The position numbers and the translations under genes were made by a program. From Vibrio lentus (GTDB taxonomy: Bacteria; Pseudomonadota; Gammaproteobacteria; Enterobacterales; Vibrionaceae), in contig NZ_JAUFQE010000002.1 in assembly GCF_030409755.1 (NCBI RefSeq), positions 1,922,001 through 1,986,000 of the forward strand: a stretch of 64,000 nucleotides of DNA, in the 5' to 3' direction. Of the stretch, positions 1-9,324 are shown piece by piece (position 1 is the first letter of the stretch; the number at the start of each line of letters is the position of its first letter). A model generated the notes under the pieces. The model did not search any database. It was not told the DNA's origin and saw only the letters and a list, made by a program, of their open reading frames with translations.

Positions 1-39
1 GACCAAGCGGCTCAAGCTGAAGAAAAAGTGATTAACTAA
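1..39 (+). CDS. 3' end of an unidentified gene (partial)
   Basis: The first 12 codons visible read DQAAQAEEKVIN and end in TAA at 37-39. A strong bidirectional terminator follows at 61-91, which supports this being the true end of a plus-strand gene that begins outside the window. The Ala/Gln/Glu-rich tail does not identify a family. Confidence 0.45.
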   Translation, partial: DQAAQAEEKVIN

Positions 40-60
40 TTTTTCTTTTGTAGAAAGCAA

Positions 61-91
61 AAAACCCTAGATTCTTATCTAGGGTTTTTTT
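61..91. terminator. Bidirectional rho-independent terminator
   Basis: Inverted repeat AACCCTAGAT / ATCTAGGGTT with a 4-nt loop, flanked by A-run and T-run. It can end both the plus-strand gene finishing at 39 and the minus-strand reductase gene finishing at 133. Confidence 0.85.
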
Positions 92-132
92 ATGTCTAAT
101 GCTTAAAGTTATTTGATGATCTTAAGATTAAT

Positions 133-1071
133 CTAACCTCGCCCGTGGGCTGATTCTAAATCTAGTGTTGGTCCTTTTGGCACAACTTGAGTTGGGTTTA
201 TACCCGTGTGGCTGTAATAGTAGTGACGCTTGATGTGATAAAAGTCGGTCGTCTCTTTGATGCCTTCGATCTGGTAGAGCTCTTTTAAGTAACCCTGAAT
301 ATGGACGTAGTCTGAAATTCGCTGCTTATTACACTTAAAGTGCCCAACATAAACGGCATCAAATCGAACCAGAGTGGTAAACAAGCGCCAATCCGCCTCT
401 GTAATCTCGTTACCCGCTAAATAGCGATGTTCGCTAAGGTGAGCGTCTACTTTGTCTAAGGCTTCAAATAACGCATCATACGCTTCTTCGTAGGCTTCTT
501 GTGTCGTTGCAAAGCCCGTTCGGTACACACCGTTGTTAATGTTTGGGTAGATATAGTCATTCCACTCATCAATCTTCTTTGCCAGTTCCCACGGATAGTA
601 ATCATCGGTGTTGCCTGTCAGTTCATTAAACTCTGAGTTAAACATACGGATAATCTCAGACGACTCGTTACTCACAATGGTGTTAGTCTTTTTATCCCAC
701 AACACAGGCACCGTCACTCTACCCGAGTAGTCAGGTTTGGCTTGAGTGTAGATTTGATGCATGCGCGTATGACCAAACAAAGGTTCAGGCAAACCCATTT
801 GCCAGCCTTCGCTCATCATATCGGGGCAAACAACCGTCACGTCAATGTGATCGGTTAGGTCTTTAAGCTCTCGGAAGATAAGGGTGCGGTGCGCCCAAGG
901 GCAAGCCAATGATACGTACAAGTGATAACGGCCGCTTTCAGGCTGAAACTGCGCGGACGCTTTATTCTCTACCCAGTGACGAAAGCCTGCATTTTCACGA
1001 ACAAACTTGCCACCGCTTTCCTTGGTGTCGTACCAAACATCATGCCAAACACCTTCAACTAACTTGCCCAT
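133..1071 (-). CDS. yqjG: Glutathionyl-hydroquinone reductase (omega-class GST, YqjG/ECM4 family)
   Basis: Cytosolic glutathione S-transferase of the Xi/omega type, a family known to reduce glutathionyl-hydroquinones. The N-terminal thioredoxin fold carries the CPWAHRT motif, with the catalytic cysteine at about residue 57, followed by an all-helical GST C-terminal domain. I chose the ATG at 1071 (start MGKLVEGVWHDVW, 312 aa) over the ATG at 1092. It has an AGAGG ribosome site at good spacing and matches the usual family N-terminus. The gene is monocistronic, with terminators on both sides. Function is known at family level; the substrate is not visible. Confidence 0.9.
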   Translation of the reverse strand: MGKLVEGVWHDVWYDTKESGGKFVRENAGFRHWVENKASAQFQPESGRYHLYVSLACPWAHRTLIFRELKDLTDHIDVTVVCPDMMSEGWQMGLPEPLFGHTRMHQIYTQAKPDYSGRVTVPVLWDKKTNTIVSNESSEIIRMFNSEFNELTGNTDDYYPWELAKKIDEWNDYIYPNINNGVYRTGFATTQEAYEEAYDALFEALDKVDAHLSEHRYLAGNEITEADWRLFTTLVRFDAVYVGHFKCNKQRISDYVHIQGYLKELYQIEGIKETTDFYHIKRHYYYSHTGINPTQVVPKGPTLDLESAHGRG

Positions 1072-1195
1072 ATCCAAACCTCTGTCATCCATACTTTTCT
1101 CTAGTATAAAAAAAGCCTACTTTTTCAAAACTAGAAGAAGTTGGCTTAGTTGTTCAAATTATTTGATGAAGCTTATTTAATATGAAGCTTTAGAC

Positions 1196-1231
1196 ACAAA
1201 AAAAGCGCGACTCTAATAACTAGTCGCGCTT
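1196..1231 (-). terminator. Terminator of the opp operon
   Basis: Stem AAGCGCGACT / AGTCGCGCTT with a 9-nt loop, followed on the minus strand by a run of T. It lies 36 bp beyond the oppF stop codon. Confidence 0.85.
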
Positions 1232-1266
1232 AAGCCTGTCACAGGCTGAACCGTTTTAAATAGGCT

Positions 1267-2253
1267 CTAGACTTGTACGTGCAAGCAAGATACTGCGTGA
1301 ACGTCATCGCCTTGAATCGTTGGCTTAGTTTGCGCACACGCCTCTGTTACTTGCGGGCAACGAGTACGGAACACACAACCTGATGGTGGGTTGATTGGTG
1401 ACGGTAGATCACCCTCCAGCATCTGAATGGTTTTACTGCGCTCTAAGCGAGGATCTGGAATCGGAACTGCAGACATCAACGCTTTGGTATATGGGTGCTT
1501 AGGGTCTGAGAACAAGGCATCTGATTCACCTAGCTCAACAGCATTACCTAAGTACATCACCAATACACGGTCAGAGATGTGTTTAACCACTGACAAATCG
1601 TGCGCGATGAATACCAAAGACAAACCAAGCTCTTTCTGTAGTTCTTTCAGAAGGTTAACTACTTGAGCTTGGATAGAGACATCCAGTGCAGAAACAGGTT
1701 CATCACAGATGATCATCTTAGGCTTCAAGATAAGTGCACGTGCAATACCGATACGCTGGCACTGACCACCAGAGAATTCATGTGGGTAACGGTTGATTAC
1801 GTTTGGTAGTAGACCAACTTTTGCCATCATCTCTTTAACTCTGTCCTTCACTTCTTGTTTAGAAAGTTCAGGGAAGAAAGTCTCTAGAGGCTCAGCAATG
1901 ATGTCGCCGACTGACATACGCGGGTTGAGTGATGCTAGTGGATCTTGGAAGATCATCTGAATCTCTTTACGAGTCTCACGACGTTTCACTTCTTGCATCT
2001 TAGTCAGGTCCTGACCTAACCACATCACTTGACCTTCAGTCGCTTCAACCAAACCGATAATCGCACGTGCAAAAGTCGATTTACCACAACCAGACTCACC
2101 TACCACACCTAGCGTTTCGCCTTCGTAAAGATGAACATCAACACCATCAACGGCTTTGAGGTTTGATGGTTTCGCCCAAGGCCAAGCAGACTTAGCCGCA
2201 ATGCTAAAGTGAACTTTTAGGTCTTTAATATCTAATAGTAATTCTTTACTCAT
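1267..2253 (-). CDS. oppF: Oligopeptide ABC transporter ATP-binding protein OppF
   Basis: One of the two ATPases that power oligopeptide import through OppBC at the inner membrane. Walker A GESGCGKST is near residues 52-60, the signature is FSGGQCQRIGIARAL, and Walker B is IICDEPVSALD. The C-terminal oligopeptide extension contains the CVFRTRCPQ cysteine motif, which in family members can hold an Fe-S cluster. The start at 2253 (MSKELLLDIKD) gives 328 aa and a 4-bp ATGA overlap with oppD, which implies translational coupling. Last gene of oppABCDF. Confidence 0.95.
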   Translation of the reverse strand: MSKELLLDIKDLKVHFSIAAKSAWPWAKPSNLKAVDGVDVHLYEGETLGVVGESGCGKSTFARAIIGLVEATEGQVMWLGQDLTKMQEVKRRETRKEIQMIFQDPLASLNPRMSVGDIIAEPLETFFPELSKQEVKDRVKEMMAKVGLLPNVINRYPHEFSGGQCQRIGIARALILKPKMIICDEPVSALDVSIQAQVVNLLKELQKELGLSLVFIAHDLSVVKHISDRVLVMYLGNAVELGESDALFSDPKHPYTKALMSAVPIPDPRLERSKTIQMLEGDLPSPINPPSGCVFRTRCPQVTEACAQTKPTIQGDDVHAVSCLHVQV

Positions 2254-3221
2254 TTTGTCCAAGTCTCCCAGTCTGAAAAACAAGCACGCTGACGGTCTTT
2301 AGCAAATGGCTGTAGAATCGGTGCTTCTTGCTTACAACGGTCCATTACACGGTGACAACGGTCTTGGTAAGGACAACCTGTTGGTAGGCGAAGTAAGTTA
2401 GGTGGGTTACCTGGAATCGTCGGTAGAATTTCACCTTCGGTATCCAAACGAGGAATCGCTTTAAGCAGGCCTTCCGCATAAGGGTGGCTTGGCTCGTAGA
2501 AGATTTCATCAACCGTGCCATATTCCATGGTACGACCTGCGTACATCACAAGTACTTTGTCACATGAGCCAGCAACAACACCCAAATCATGGGTGATCAT
2601 GATGATTGCCGTATTGAACTCATCTTTAAGTTCGTTCAGCAATTCCATGATTTGCGCTTGAATGGTTACATCCAGAGCAGTTGTTGGTTCATCAGCGATA
2701 AGTAATTTAGGACGACACAGCAGTGCCATTGCGATCATCACACGCTGACGCATACCGCCCGAAAACTCGTGCGGGTACATGGTGATACGCTTACGTGCTT
2801 CAGGGATTTTCACCGCTTCAAGCATGCGCACTGATTCTTCAAACGCTTCAGCTTTACCCATGCCTTTATGCAGCATCAGTACTTCCATCAACTGATCACT
2901 TACTTTCATGTAAGGGTTCAGTGACGTCATTGGATCTTGGAAGATCATCGCGATCTGTTCAGCACGTACTTTGTTCAGCTCTTTTTCAGGCAGGTTAAGA
3001 ATTTCATTGCCTTCAAACTTTGCGCTACCTGAGATGATGCCGTTCTTAGCCAGCAGCCCCATCAGTGCAAATACCGTTTGTGATTTACCTGAACCCGACT
3101 CACCAACAATACCCAGCGTTTCGCCTTGGTTAAGTGAGAAGTTCAAGTCGTTTACTGCGGTTACGATACCATCTTGCGTGGTAAATTCGACGCGCAGATC
3201 TTTGACATCTAATAAGCTCAT
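2250..3221 (-). CDS. oppD: Oligopeptide ABC transporter ATP-binding protein OppD
   Basis: Partner ATPase of OppF. It shows Walker A GESGSGKSQ, signature FSGGMRQRVMIAMAL, Walker B LLIADEPTTALD and the H-switch IMITHDLGVV, then the C-terminal oligopeptide/dipeptide domain with CPYQDRC. The in-frame ATG at 3221 (MSLLDVKDLRVEF, 323 aa) starts at the usual family position; ATGs at 3224 and 3236 are alternatives. The stop overlaps the oppF start. Confidence 0.95.
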   Translation of the reverse strand: MSLLDVKDLRVEFTTQDGIVTAVNDLNFSLNQGETLGIVGESGSGKSQTVFALMGLLAKNGIISGSAKFEGNEILNLPEKELNKVRAEQIAMIFQDPMTSLNPYMKVSDQLMEVLMLHKGMGKAEAFEESVRMLEAVKIPEARKRITMYPHEFSGGMRQRVMIAMALLCRPKLLIADEPTTALDVTIQAQIMELLNELKDEFNTAIIMITHDLGVVAGSCDKVLVMYAGRTMEYGTVDEIFYEPSHPYAEGLLKAIPRLDTEGEILPTIPGNPPNLLRLPTGCPYQDRCHRVMDRCKQEAPILQPFAKDRQRACFSDWETWTK

Positions 3222-3272
3222 CATTGCTTCCTTCAATCTTTTATAGCTTTTGTATTTTTATTTGCTATTTCT

Positions 3273-4175
3273 TTATCTGTCTTTTGGATCAAGCGCGTCG
3301 CGCAGACCATCACCCACGTAGTTAAAGCAGAACAGCGTAACTACCATGAATGCCGCTGGGAATGCCAGTTGCCAAATAGCAACTTCCATTGTTTGCGAAC
3401 CTTCTTGTAACAGTGCGCCCCAACTTGTCATAGGCTCTTGAACACCAAGACCAAGGAAAGATAAGAATGATTCAGTAAGGATCATGCTCGGAATAAGTAG
3501 CGTCGAGTAAACCGCAACAATACCCAATACGTTCGGTACGATATGACGTGTAATGATCTTCCATTTACTTACACCACATACGTGAGCAGCCTCGATGAAT
3601 TCTTTGCTACGTAGACTCAACGTTTGACCACGTACGATTCGTGCCATATCGAGCCAAGCAATAGCACCGATAGCAACAAAGATAAGTACAATATTACGAC
3701 CAAAGAATGTTACCAGTACGATCACAAGGAACATGAATGGTACTGCGTACAAGATCTCTAGGATACGCATCATCACTCGGTCAGTACGACCGCCAATGAA
3801 ACCTGAAGCTGCACCGTAAAGCGTACCAATCAGTACCGCTACAAATGCGCCCATCACACCAACCATAAGAGAAATACGGCCGCCAATCATTGTACGAACG
3901 TATAAGTCACGACCTAAACTGTCGGTACCAAACCAGTGATCCGCATTTGGGCCTACGTGCATTGCGTACCAGTCAGTATCATCGTAAGCATGCTGCGCCA
4001 ACATAGGTAAGAAGATTACCGAAAGCACCATGATAATTAGAATGAACAGACTGATCATTGCCGCTTTGTTGCGCATAAAACGAATACGCGCATCTTGCCA
4101 CAAACTACGACCTTCAATTTCCAAATTCTCTGAGAATTTTTCGATCGCTTCTAAGTTTTCTTTTTTCTTCAACAT
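3273..4175 (-). CDS. oppC: Oligopeptide ABC transporter permease OppC
   Basis: Inner-membrane permease subunit with a long cytoplasmic N-terminus, about six hydrophobic segments and the EAA coupling loop around ARIVRGQTLSLRSKEFIEAA, which docks onto the OppD/OppF ATPases. The ATG at 4175 (MLKKKENL, 300 aa) sits 9 nt from an AGGGA ribosome site. The ATG at 4181 is only 3 nt from it, so 4175 is preferred. It begins shortly after the oppB stop. Confidence 0.93.
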   Translation of the reverse strand: MLKKKENLEAIEKFSENLEIEGRSLWQDARIRFMRNKAAMISLFILIIMVLSVIFLPMLAQHAYDDTDWYAMHVGPNADHWFGTDSLGRDLYVRTMIGGRISLMVGVMGAFVAVLIGTLYGAASGFIGGRTDRVMMRILEILYAVPFMFLVIVLVTFFGRNIVLIFVAIGAIAWLDMARIVRGQTLSLRSKEFIEAAHVCGVSKWKIITRHIVPNVLGIVAVYSTLLIPSMILTESFLSFLGLGVQEPMTSWGALLQEGSQTMEVAIWQLAFPAAFMVVTLFCFNYVGDGLRDALDPKDR

Positions 4176-4190
4176 AACCATGCGTCCCTG

Positions 4191-5111
4191 CTAGTAGCGA
4201 ATTTTCGGGTCAATAAGCGCTAGTAAAATATCAACGATTGCGTTGAACAAGATGAATAGGAAACCAATCAAAATGGTTACACCCATTACTAACGAATAAT
4301 CACGGTTAAACGCGGCGTTAACAAACAGCTTACCGATACCCGGCAGGCCGAAGATGGTTTCAACAACAACTGAACCTGTGATGATACCTACGAACGCAGG
4401 CCCCATGTATGAAACAACAGGTAGCATTGCTGGCTTAAGCGCATGTTTAAGAACGATATAACGGTAACTTAGACCTTTAGCACGAGCGGTACGGATAAAG
4501 TTACTGTTTAGGGTTTCAATCATGCTACCGCGAGTGATACGAGCAAAGGTTGCTACGTATAGAAGAGACATCGCGATAACGGGTAGGACGATGTACATGT
4601 ACGTACCACCGTGCCAACCACCTGCTGGGAATATATGCCAGTGTAGAGAGAATAGGTAGATAAGCGCTGGTGCCAACACGAAGGATGGCATCACCACCCC
4701 GAGCATGGCGGTCGACATTATGGTGTAGTCGATCCAGGTGTTGTGCTTCAAGGCGGCAATGGTTCCGACCGTTACCCCCATCAATAATGTGAAGATAAAG
4801 GCAACAAAACCTACCTTCGCAGATACTGGAAGTGCAACCGCAATCAGCTCATTTACTGTGTAATCTTGGTATTTAAAAGATGGACCAAAATCACCCTGAA
4901 GGATGTTGGTCAAGTACGTGGTGTACTGTTCAAATACAGGTTTATCTAAGCCATATTTAGCTTCGATGTTAGCCATAACTTCTGGCGGTAATGGACGCTC
5001 GCTTGAAAACGGGTTACCCGGTGCGAAACGCATGAGAAAGAAAGATATAGTGATCAACACCAACATGGTTGGAATCGCTTCAAATATCCTTTTCATAATG
5101 AATTTAAGCAT
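4191..5111 (-). CDS. oppB: Oligopeptide ABC transporter permease OppB
   Basis: 306-aa inner-membrane permease pairing with OppC. An N-terminal membrane segment (MLKFIMKRIFEAIPTMLVLITISFF) is followed by five more hydrophobic stretches and the EAA loop RITRGSMIETLNSNFIRTARAKG. Length and layout are typical. It is separated from oppA by a 116-bp spacer containing a strong hairpin. Confidence 0.95.
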   Translation of the reverse strand: MLKFIMKRIFEAIPTMLVLITISFFLMRFAPGNPFSSERPLPPEVMANIEAKYGLDKPVFEQYTTYLTNILQGDFGPSFKYQDYTVNELIAVALPVSAKVGFVAFIFTLLMGVTVGTIAALKHNTWIDYTIMSTAMLGVVMPSFVLAPALIYLFSLHWHIFPAGGWHGGTYMYIVLPVIAMSLLYVATFARITRGSMIETLNSNFIRTARAKGLSYRYIVLKHALKPAMLPVVSYMGPAFVGIITGSVVVETIFGLPGIGKLFVNAAFNRDYSLVMGVTILIGFLFILFNAIVDILLALIDPKIRY

Positions 5112-5150
5112 AAACTCACTCTTTCAGTCTGTGACAATTAAAATTAGAAA

Positions 5151-5183
5151 GACGCTACATGCGCGCCCTGCGCATGTAGTGTC
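5151..5183 (-). other. Intercistronic stem-loop between oppA and oppB
   Basis: A 14-bp stem (GACGCTACATGCGC on the left arm, one G-U pair) with a 5-nt loop lies in the 116-bp oppA-oppB gap. No T-run follows, so it is less likely a full terminator. Such hairpins typically protect the upstream mRNA from 3' decay, letting the binding protein exceed the permease in amount. That role is inference. Confidence 0.6.
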
Positions 5184-5227
5184 TGTATCGTTATAGTTAT
5201 ATTAACTTTTTAGAATCTAAGCTCTTA

Positions 5228-6859
5228 TTATTGAGCTTTGATGTATAAGTCTTTCGAGAAGATCTTATCTTCCGCGTTGTTAGTAGGGAAGCCACCAACG
5301 TGCGGATTTAGTAGACGTGATTTCACGTATTGGTAGATAGGTGCGATAGGCATGTCTTTAGCCATTAACGCCTCAGCTTCTAGGTAAAGTGCTTCACGCT
5401 CTTCTGCTGATGTAGAGTTAAGTGCTTTATCAATGAGTTGGTCGTACTCAGCACTATCGTAGTGAACACCACCGGTAGTGTTGTTACTCTTCATTAGCGT
5501 TAGGAATGACGACGCTTCGTTGTAGTCACCACACCAACCAGCACGTGCTACTTCGAAATCACCTGAATCTTTAGAAGATAGGTAAGTTTTCCACTCTTGG
5601 TTTTCAAGCGTTACTTTAAGGCCTAGAGTTTTCTTCCACATAGAACCTAGCGCTACAGCAATCTTCTTATGGTTCTCAGAAGTGTTGTAAAGTAGGTTGA
5701 AGTTAAGTGGATTGTCTTTACCGTAACCCGCTTCTTCAAGAAGACGAGCAGCTTCTTCATTACGTTCTTTTTGAGACATCTTGCCGTAAGCAGGAAGTTC
5801 AGGGTTAAAGCCAGCTGTGATTTCAGGCGTTAGGAAGTAAGCTGGTTTTTGACCTTGTGCTAGGATTGCGTCACTTACGATATTACGGTCAATTGCGTAA
5901 GAGATAGCCTTACGTACACGAACATCATCAAATGGTGCTTTCTTAGTGTTAAAGATGTAGTAGTAAGTACATAGGTTACCCGCTACAGATACATCTTCCG
6001 CGTGTTCTTTCTTAAGACGCTTGAAATGCTCTACTGGAAGTTCGTTTGTGAAGTCGATTTCACCAGATAGGAAACGGTTCATTTCCGCTACTTGGTTTTC
6101 GATTGGCAGGAACGTTACTTTGTTTAGAACAGTCTTATCATTGTTCCAGTATTGGTCGTTACGCTTAAGTACTAGGCGTTCGTTAACAACCCATTTATCA
6201 ACAGCAAATGCACCATTACCAACAAAGTGATCTGGTTTAGTCCATTGGTCACCGTACTTTTCAACAGTTGCTTTATGTACTGGCTTAACAGTTGTGTGGC
6301 CCATCATCATTACGAAGTATGGTACCGCTGTTTCTAATTCAATAACAAGTGTGTTCGCATCTACAGCTTTAACGCCTAGCTCACTCTTGTCTTTCTTACC
6401 CGCGACGATGTCTTTCGCGTTCACCATCTTGGTATATTCCATGTACCAAGCGTATGGAGAAGCAGTGGCAGGATCAACTGCACGTTGCCAGCTGTAAACG
6501 AAATCTTCAGCTGTTACAGGATCGCCGTTAGACCATTTTGCGTCTTTGCGTAGGTGGAAAGTGAATGTTTTGTTGTCTGTCGTTTCCCAGCTTTCGGCTA
6601 CACCTGGGATTGTATTACCTTCGCCGTCTTGGTTCACTAGACCTTCTAGAAGATCACGAATTACGTGAGATTCTGGTACACCTTGAGATTTGTGTGGGTC
6701 GATAGTCGCAACTTCAGTACCGTTACCGCGAACAAGTTCCTGAACTTTTGCTAGTTCTGTACCTGCTGGAACTTCAGCAGCGATAGAAAGAGTAGAAGTG
6801 GCAGCAACTGCCAAACCAGCACCTAGAAGAAGGGCCTGAGTGATTTTATTCTTGTACAT
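5228..6859 (-). CDS. oppA: Periplasmic oligopeptide-binding protein OppA
   Basis: 543-aa family 5 solute-binding protein that delivers peptides to OppBC. It has a Sec signal peptide (about residues 1-28, hydrophobic ALLLGAGLAVAATSTLSIAA) without a lipobox cysteine, so it should be soluble in the periplasm. The mature protein contains the family pattern FTFHLRKDAKWSNGDPVTAEDFVYSW. First gene of the operon; the long AT-rich region upstream (6860-7428) should hold its promoter. Confidence 0.96.
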   Translation of the reverse strand: MYKNKITQALLLGAGLAVAATSTLSIAAEVPAGTELAKVQELVRGNGTEVATIDPHKSQGVPESHVIRDLLEGLVNQDGEGNTIPGVAESWETTDNKTFTFHLRKDAKWSNGDPVTAEDFVYSWQRAVDPATASPYAWYMEYTKMVNAKDIVAGKKDKSELGVKAVDANTLVIELETAVPYFVMMMGHTTVKPVHKATVEKYGDQWTKPDHFVGNGAFAVDKWVVNERLVLKRNDQYWNNDKTVLNKVTFLPIENQVAEMNRFLSGEIDFTNELPVEHFKRLKKEHAEDVSVAGNLCTYYYIFNTKKAPFDDVRVRKAISYAIDRNIVSDAILAQGQKPAYFLTPEITAGFNPELPAYGKMSQKERNEEAARLLEEAGYGKDNPLNFNLLYNTSENHKKIAVALGSMWKKTLGLKVTLENQEWKTYLSSKDSGDFEVARAGWCGDYNEASSFLTLMKSNNTTGGVHYDSAEYDQLIDKALNSTSAEEREALYLEAEALMAKDMPIAPIYQYVKSRLLNPHVGGFPTNNAEDKIFSKDLYIKAQ

Positions 6860-7428
6860 TTAATAAACTCCAAGTTTTACGTATTGCATCCATGACTTCT
6901 TTGCTAAGTTCACTGAACGGCAGTGATTTAGATTTATTTAGCTCAAAATTTAAGCATAAAAATCTAAAACCTTACAAAGATTGAGGCACACACTATCAAC
7001 CATTGAAGTAATTTGCCATAAACAAGTCGCAAAAAATCGGATAATTCTCCGATTAACTCAAGGTAATAGTGTAAAACTCTAATAAAAACCTAATGCATAG
7101 TGAGTTACACATAGGGATTAATTAAAAAACAGCCTTTAGTGTTGATGTATCTGTGTTGATACTTTTTTTTAGCATCTTATGCTAGAACACTGTCGGCAAA
7201 TTAACATTAATGCCACATGAAATCTAATTGCACATCACATATCCCCTAAATAGACTCCACTATTTGTGAGGGTTATCACTTTATACAAAACAGCATAATG
7301 CACTGCACCAAAACAGATTTAGAAATGCACCAAGACAGACAAAATCACGCACCGAATTTATATGCAACTTGAGTGATTAACCATTTATTAATGCACCTTT
7401 TATTTATAAATAGCTTTGTAGCATCCAC
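6860..7428. other. Long AT-rich intergenic region upstream of oppA
   Basis: About 570 bp with no convincing reading frame on either strand. It must contain the oppA promoter and a long leader. I see no clear riboswitch, tRNA or repeat. Confidence 0.4.
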
Positions 7429-7458
7429 AAAAAAGCCGACCTTAATAGTCGGCTTTTT
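7429..7458. terminator. Bidirectional terminator after moaE
   Basis: Stem AAAAGCCGAC / GTCGGCTTTT with a 7-nt loop and A/T runs on both sides. It ends the minus-strand moa operon. Confidence 0.85.
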
Positions 7459-7509
7459 ACTGTCTCAATCAACAGAGTAAATTTTTGAAGCAACATCATA
7501 TTGCGAGAA

Positions 7510-7983
7510 TTATTTCTCCCAGCGGTCCGCAGCTTTAGTATCTGAATCGCGAGAATCAACCCAGCGAGTAGTTTCAGTGGTGCGTTCTTTTTTCCAAAAT
7601 GGCGCTTTAGTTTTCAGAAAGTCCATCACAAACTCACACGCTTCGAAGGCTGCACCTCGGTGCGCACTCGATACACCAACGTAAACAATCTGGTCACCGA
7701 TATCTAGGTCACCCACGCGGTGAATCACTCGCATCTTCTGGATAGGCCAGCGCGCTTCAGCTTGGTCACAGATCTCGCTCAGCGACTTCTCTGTCATACC
7801 CGGATAGTGCTCTAGAGACAAACCAATCACGTTGTCGCCAAGGTTCATGTCGCGAACTTTACCAACAAACGTCACAACCGCTCCCGCAGATGTGCCTTGA
7901 GCTAGATAATCGTATTCGCCACCCACAGAAAAATCTTCAGCAGTAACTAATACTCTTGGATCAATAACTCGAGAGTCATTCAT
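7510..7983 (-). CDS. moaE: Molybdopterin synthase large subunit MoaE
   Basis: 157 aa. Catalytic subunit that transfers sulfur from MoaD thiocarboxylate to cyclic pyranopterin monophosphate. Visible family motifs are VGKVRD, LEHYPGM, IHRVGDLDIGDQIVYVGVSSAHRGAAFEACEF and the C-terminal lysine-rich KTKAPFWKKE active-site segment. Last gene of the operon, starting 2 bp after the moaD stop. Confidence 0.96.
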   Translation of the reverse strand: MNDSRVIDPRVLVTAEDFSVGGEYDYLAQGTSAGAVVTFVGKVRDMNLGDNVIGLSLEHYPGMTEKSLSEICDQAEARWPIQKMRVIHRVGDLDIGDQIVYVGVSSAHRGAAFEACEFVMDFLKTKAPFWKKERTTETTRWVDSRDSDTKAADRWEK

Positions 7984-7985
7984 GG

Positions 7986-8231
7986 CTAACCTCCAGTAAC
8001 AGGTGGGAAGAAAGCCACTTCGTCGCCGTCTTTCACTTCAGTCGTCAAAGGTACGATTGATTGGTTAAGCGCAGCCAGAAGCTTGCCCTCTTCCAATGCG
8101 ATATCCCATTTGCCTTCTTGTGTTACAAGGTGGCTGCGAATCGCTTCAATCGTCTTGAACTGCGTATCAACTTCAACGCTATCAACACCGACAAGTTCAC
8201 GAGTTTGAGCAAAGAACAGTACAGTAATCAT
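7986..8231 (-). CDS. moaD: Molybdopterin synthase sulfur carrier MoaD
   Basis: 81-aa ubiquitin-fold sulfur carrier ending in the required Gly-Gly (FFPPVTGG), which is adenylated and thiocarboxylated by MoeB. The start overlaps the moaC stop by 4 bp, so the two are translationally coupled. Confidence 0.96.
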   Translation of the reverse strand: MITVLFFAQTRELVGVDSVEVDTQFKTIEAIRSHLVTQEGKWDIALEEGKLLAALNQSIVPLTTEVKDGDEVAFFPPVTGG

Positions 8232-8707
8232 GATTCCACCTTGAAGTGACCTGATTTACCGCCGGTCTTCTCTAACAGGCGTACATTCTCGATAACAATG
8301 TCTTTCTGAACAGCTTTACACATATCGTAAATGGTTAGTGCAGCAACAGAAGCAGCCGTTAGCGCTTCCATCTCTACTCCTGTCTTACCAGCAAGCTTAC
8401 ATACTGATTCGATGCGAACCTTATTTTCAGACTCGATTGCCTCAAGTTGAACTTCGACCTTAGTTAGCAGCAAAGGGTGGCACAGTGGAATCAGGTCCCA
8501 CGTCTTCTTCGCCGCTTGAATGCCAGCAATACGTGCCGTTGCGAAAACATCACCTTTATGGTGGCTGCCAGAAACAATCAGTTGTAGTGTTTCTGCTGAC
8601 ATTTTAACGAAAGCTTCTGCTCTCGCTTCACGTACTGTCTCTGCTTTAGCCGATACATCGACCATGTTCGCTTCGCCAGACGCGTTAATGTGGGTAAATT
8701 GGCTCAT
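8228..8707 (-). CDS. moaC: Cyclic pyranopterin monophosphate synthase MoaC
   Basis: 159 aa. Works after MoaA to form cPMP from the GTP-derived 3',8-cyclo intermediate. Motifs include [29 protein letters not shown] and [26 protein letters not shown]. The ATG at 8707 ([19 protein letters not shown]) is preferred over a TTG two codons upstream. Confidence 0.96.
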   Translation of the reverse strand: MSQFTHINASGEANMVDVSAKAETVREARAEAFVKMSAETLQLIVSGSHHKGDVFATARIAGIQAAKKTWDLIPLCHPLLLTKVEVQLEAIESENKVRIESVCKLAGKTGVEMEALTAASVAALTIYDMCKAVQKDIVIENVRLLEKTGGKSGHFKVES

Positions 8708-8719
8708 GCTCAAACCACC

Positions 8720-9232
8720 CTATACAGAAAGATGTGGCATGAAGTTACAAGGACGGTGGCTAGCATCCATCTGTTGCTTGATGATCTTAGTCCAACCTGT
8801 ACGACACGCACCTGTAGAACCTGGCATCGCAAAGATTACTGTGTGGTTAGCAAAGCCCGCAATCGCACGAGATTGAATTGTCGATGTACCGATCTCTTCG
8901 TAAGATACTTGACGGAAAAGCTCACCAAAGCCTTCTACTTCTTTGTCGAATAGTGGCTTAAGTGCTTCAGGCGTGCTGTCACGAGATGTGAAACCCGTAC
9001 CGCCAGTGATCATAATCGCTTGAACGCTGTCATCCGCGATCCACTTAGAGACAATCGCACGGATCTTGTACATGTCATCGATAACAATTTGCTTATCAAC
9101 CACGTTGTGGCCTGCTTCTTTAGCATGCTCAGCTAGGTAACCACCTGACGTGTCATTTTCTTCTGTACGAGTATCTGAAACGGTTAGTACTGCGATGCTT
9201 GCTGCTTGGAATTTGCTTTCTGCGTGACCCAT
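8720..9232 (-). CDS. moaB: Molybdenum cofactor biosynthesis protein MoaB
   Basis: 170-aa MoaB/MogA-fold protein with the molybdopterin-binding signature TGGTGFTSRDSTPEAL and the nearby SDTR segment. In bacteria MoaB binds molybdopterin, and in some species it adenylates it before molybdate insertion. It sits between moaA and moaC in the operon. Confidence 0.94.
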   Translation of the reverse strand: MGHAESKFQAASIAVLTVSDTRTEENDTSGGYLAEHAKEAGHNVVDKQIVIDDMYKIRAIVSKWIADDSVQAIMITGGTGFTSRDSTPEALKPLFDKEVEGFGELFRQVSYEEIGTSTIQSRAIAGFANHTVIFAMPGSTGACRTGWTKIIKQQMDASHRPCNFMPHLSV

Positions 9233-9324
9233 TTGTTCACCTATGTAAATTTTTCAATGATTAGACTGATTCGCCCAACTTAAAGAAGCTGAGCGATAAA
9301 ATGCTTTAGAGTATGTATAGCGGG

